A stretch of 41,823 nucleotides of DNA from Bacillota bacterium (GTDB lineage Bacteria > Bacillota > Clostridia > Lachnospirales > Bianqueaceae): the NCBI GenBank assembly GCA_017442535.1, contig JAFRZL010000033.1:1-41823 (forward strand). Reading direction: 5' to 3'. Shown piece by piece: positions 41,803 to 41,823 of the stretch. The translations under genes and the position numbers were made by a program. How positions within the stretch are numbered: position 1 is the stretch's first letter; every line of letters starts with the position of its first letter. The notes beneath the pieces were generated by a model. The model was not told the DNA's origin. It saw only the letters and a list, made by a program, of their open reading frames with translations, and made no database searches.

Positions 41803-41823
41803 ATGCGAAAAACGTTGTATTTA

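Overview
The window reads as chromosomal DNA of a Bacillota bacterium, most likely a Clostridia/Lachnospiraceae-type anaerobe of moderately high G+C. The reasons are strong AGGAGG-type ribosome binding sites, many consensus sigma-A promoters (TTGACA, 17 bp, TATAAT), a pta-ackA acetate pathway, a HisZ plus short-HisG histidine operon, a YceD-L32 pair and heterodimer-type ABC exporters. No rRNA, tRNA, transposase, phage or CRISPR-Cas gene was found. The placement is an inference from gene content; no database was consulted.

Layout: 1-721 is an array of about eleven 66-bp hairpin repeats, followed by the promoter and the genes pta and ackA (872-3135). A tightly coupled four-gene operon follows (3214-6839): small membrane protein, amidohydrolase, PP2C phosphatase and a soluble Ser/Thr kinase with an unrecognised C-terminal domain. 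A promoter set inside a terminator loop leads to a heterodimeric ABC exporter (6986-10549). A second repeat array (10553-10826) carries two long hairpins. Next come a small zinc-ribbon membrane protein and a cation diffusion facilitator (10966-12420), then on the minus strand release factor 3 and phosphofructokinase (12478-15333). The stretch 15594-22742 encodes three exported proteins: a Cthe_2159-like beta-helix lipoprotein with slippage-prone Gly-Met-Gln repeats, a second lipoprotein, and a 1291-residue multidomain secreted protein. A minus-strand purA-purB-histidine phosphatase cluster follows (22863-26364), with a divergent GH63-like glycosidase and an S1-domain protein (26676-29155).

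A third array (29218-29489) has nine copies of a 16-bp palindrome at exactly 32-bp steps, just upstream of a membrane alpha/beta hydrolase gene (29615-31597). After a minus-strand DUF4139 protein come yceD-rpmF and the histidine operon hisZGDCBAHFI (34373-41692). At the right edge a fourth repeat family (41692-41802) surrounds the his terminator hairpin.

How the genes work together: pta-ackA makes ATP and acetate from acetyl-CoA; purA and purB make AMP from IMP; the his genes run from PRPP and ATP to histidinol and histidine, lacking hisE and histidinol-phosphate phosphatase inside the window. The PP2C and kinase form a reversible phosphorylation pair. The most unusual content is (a) four unrelated families of intergenic palindrome-bearing repeats in 42 kb, two of which share a head-plus-variable-hairpin design, and (b) a HisF that has Gln at the position of the catalytic Asp130, next to a HisH with matching unusual substitutions.
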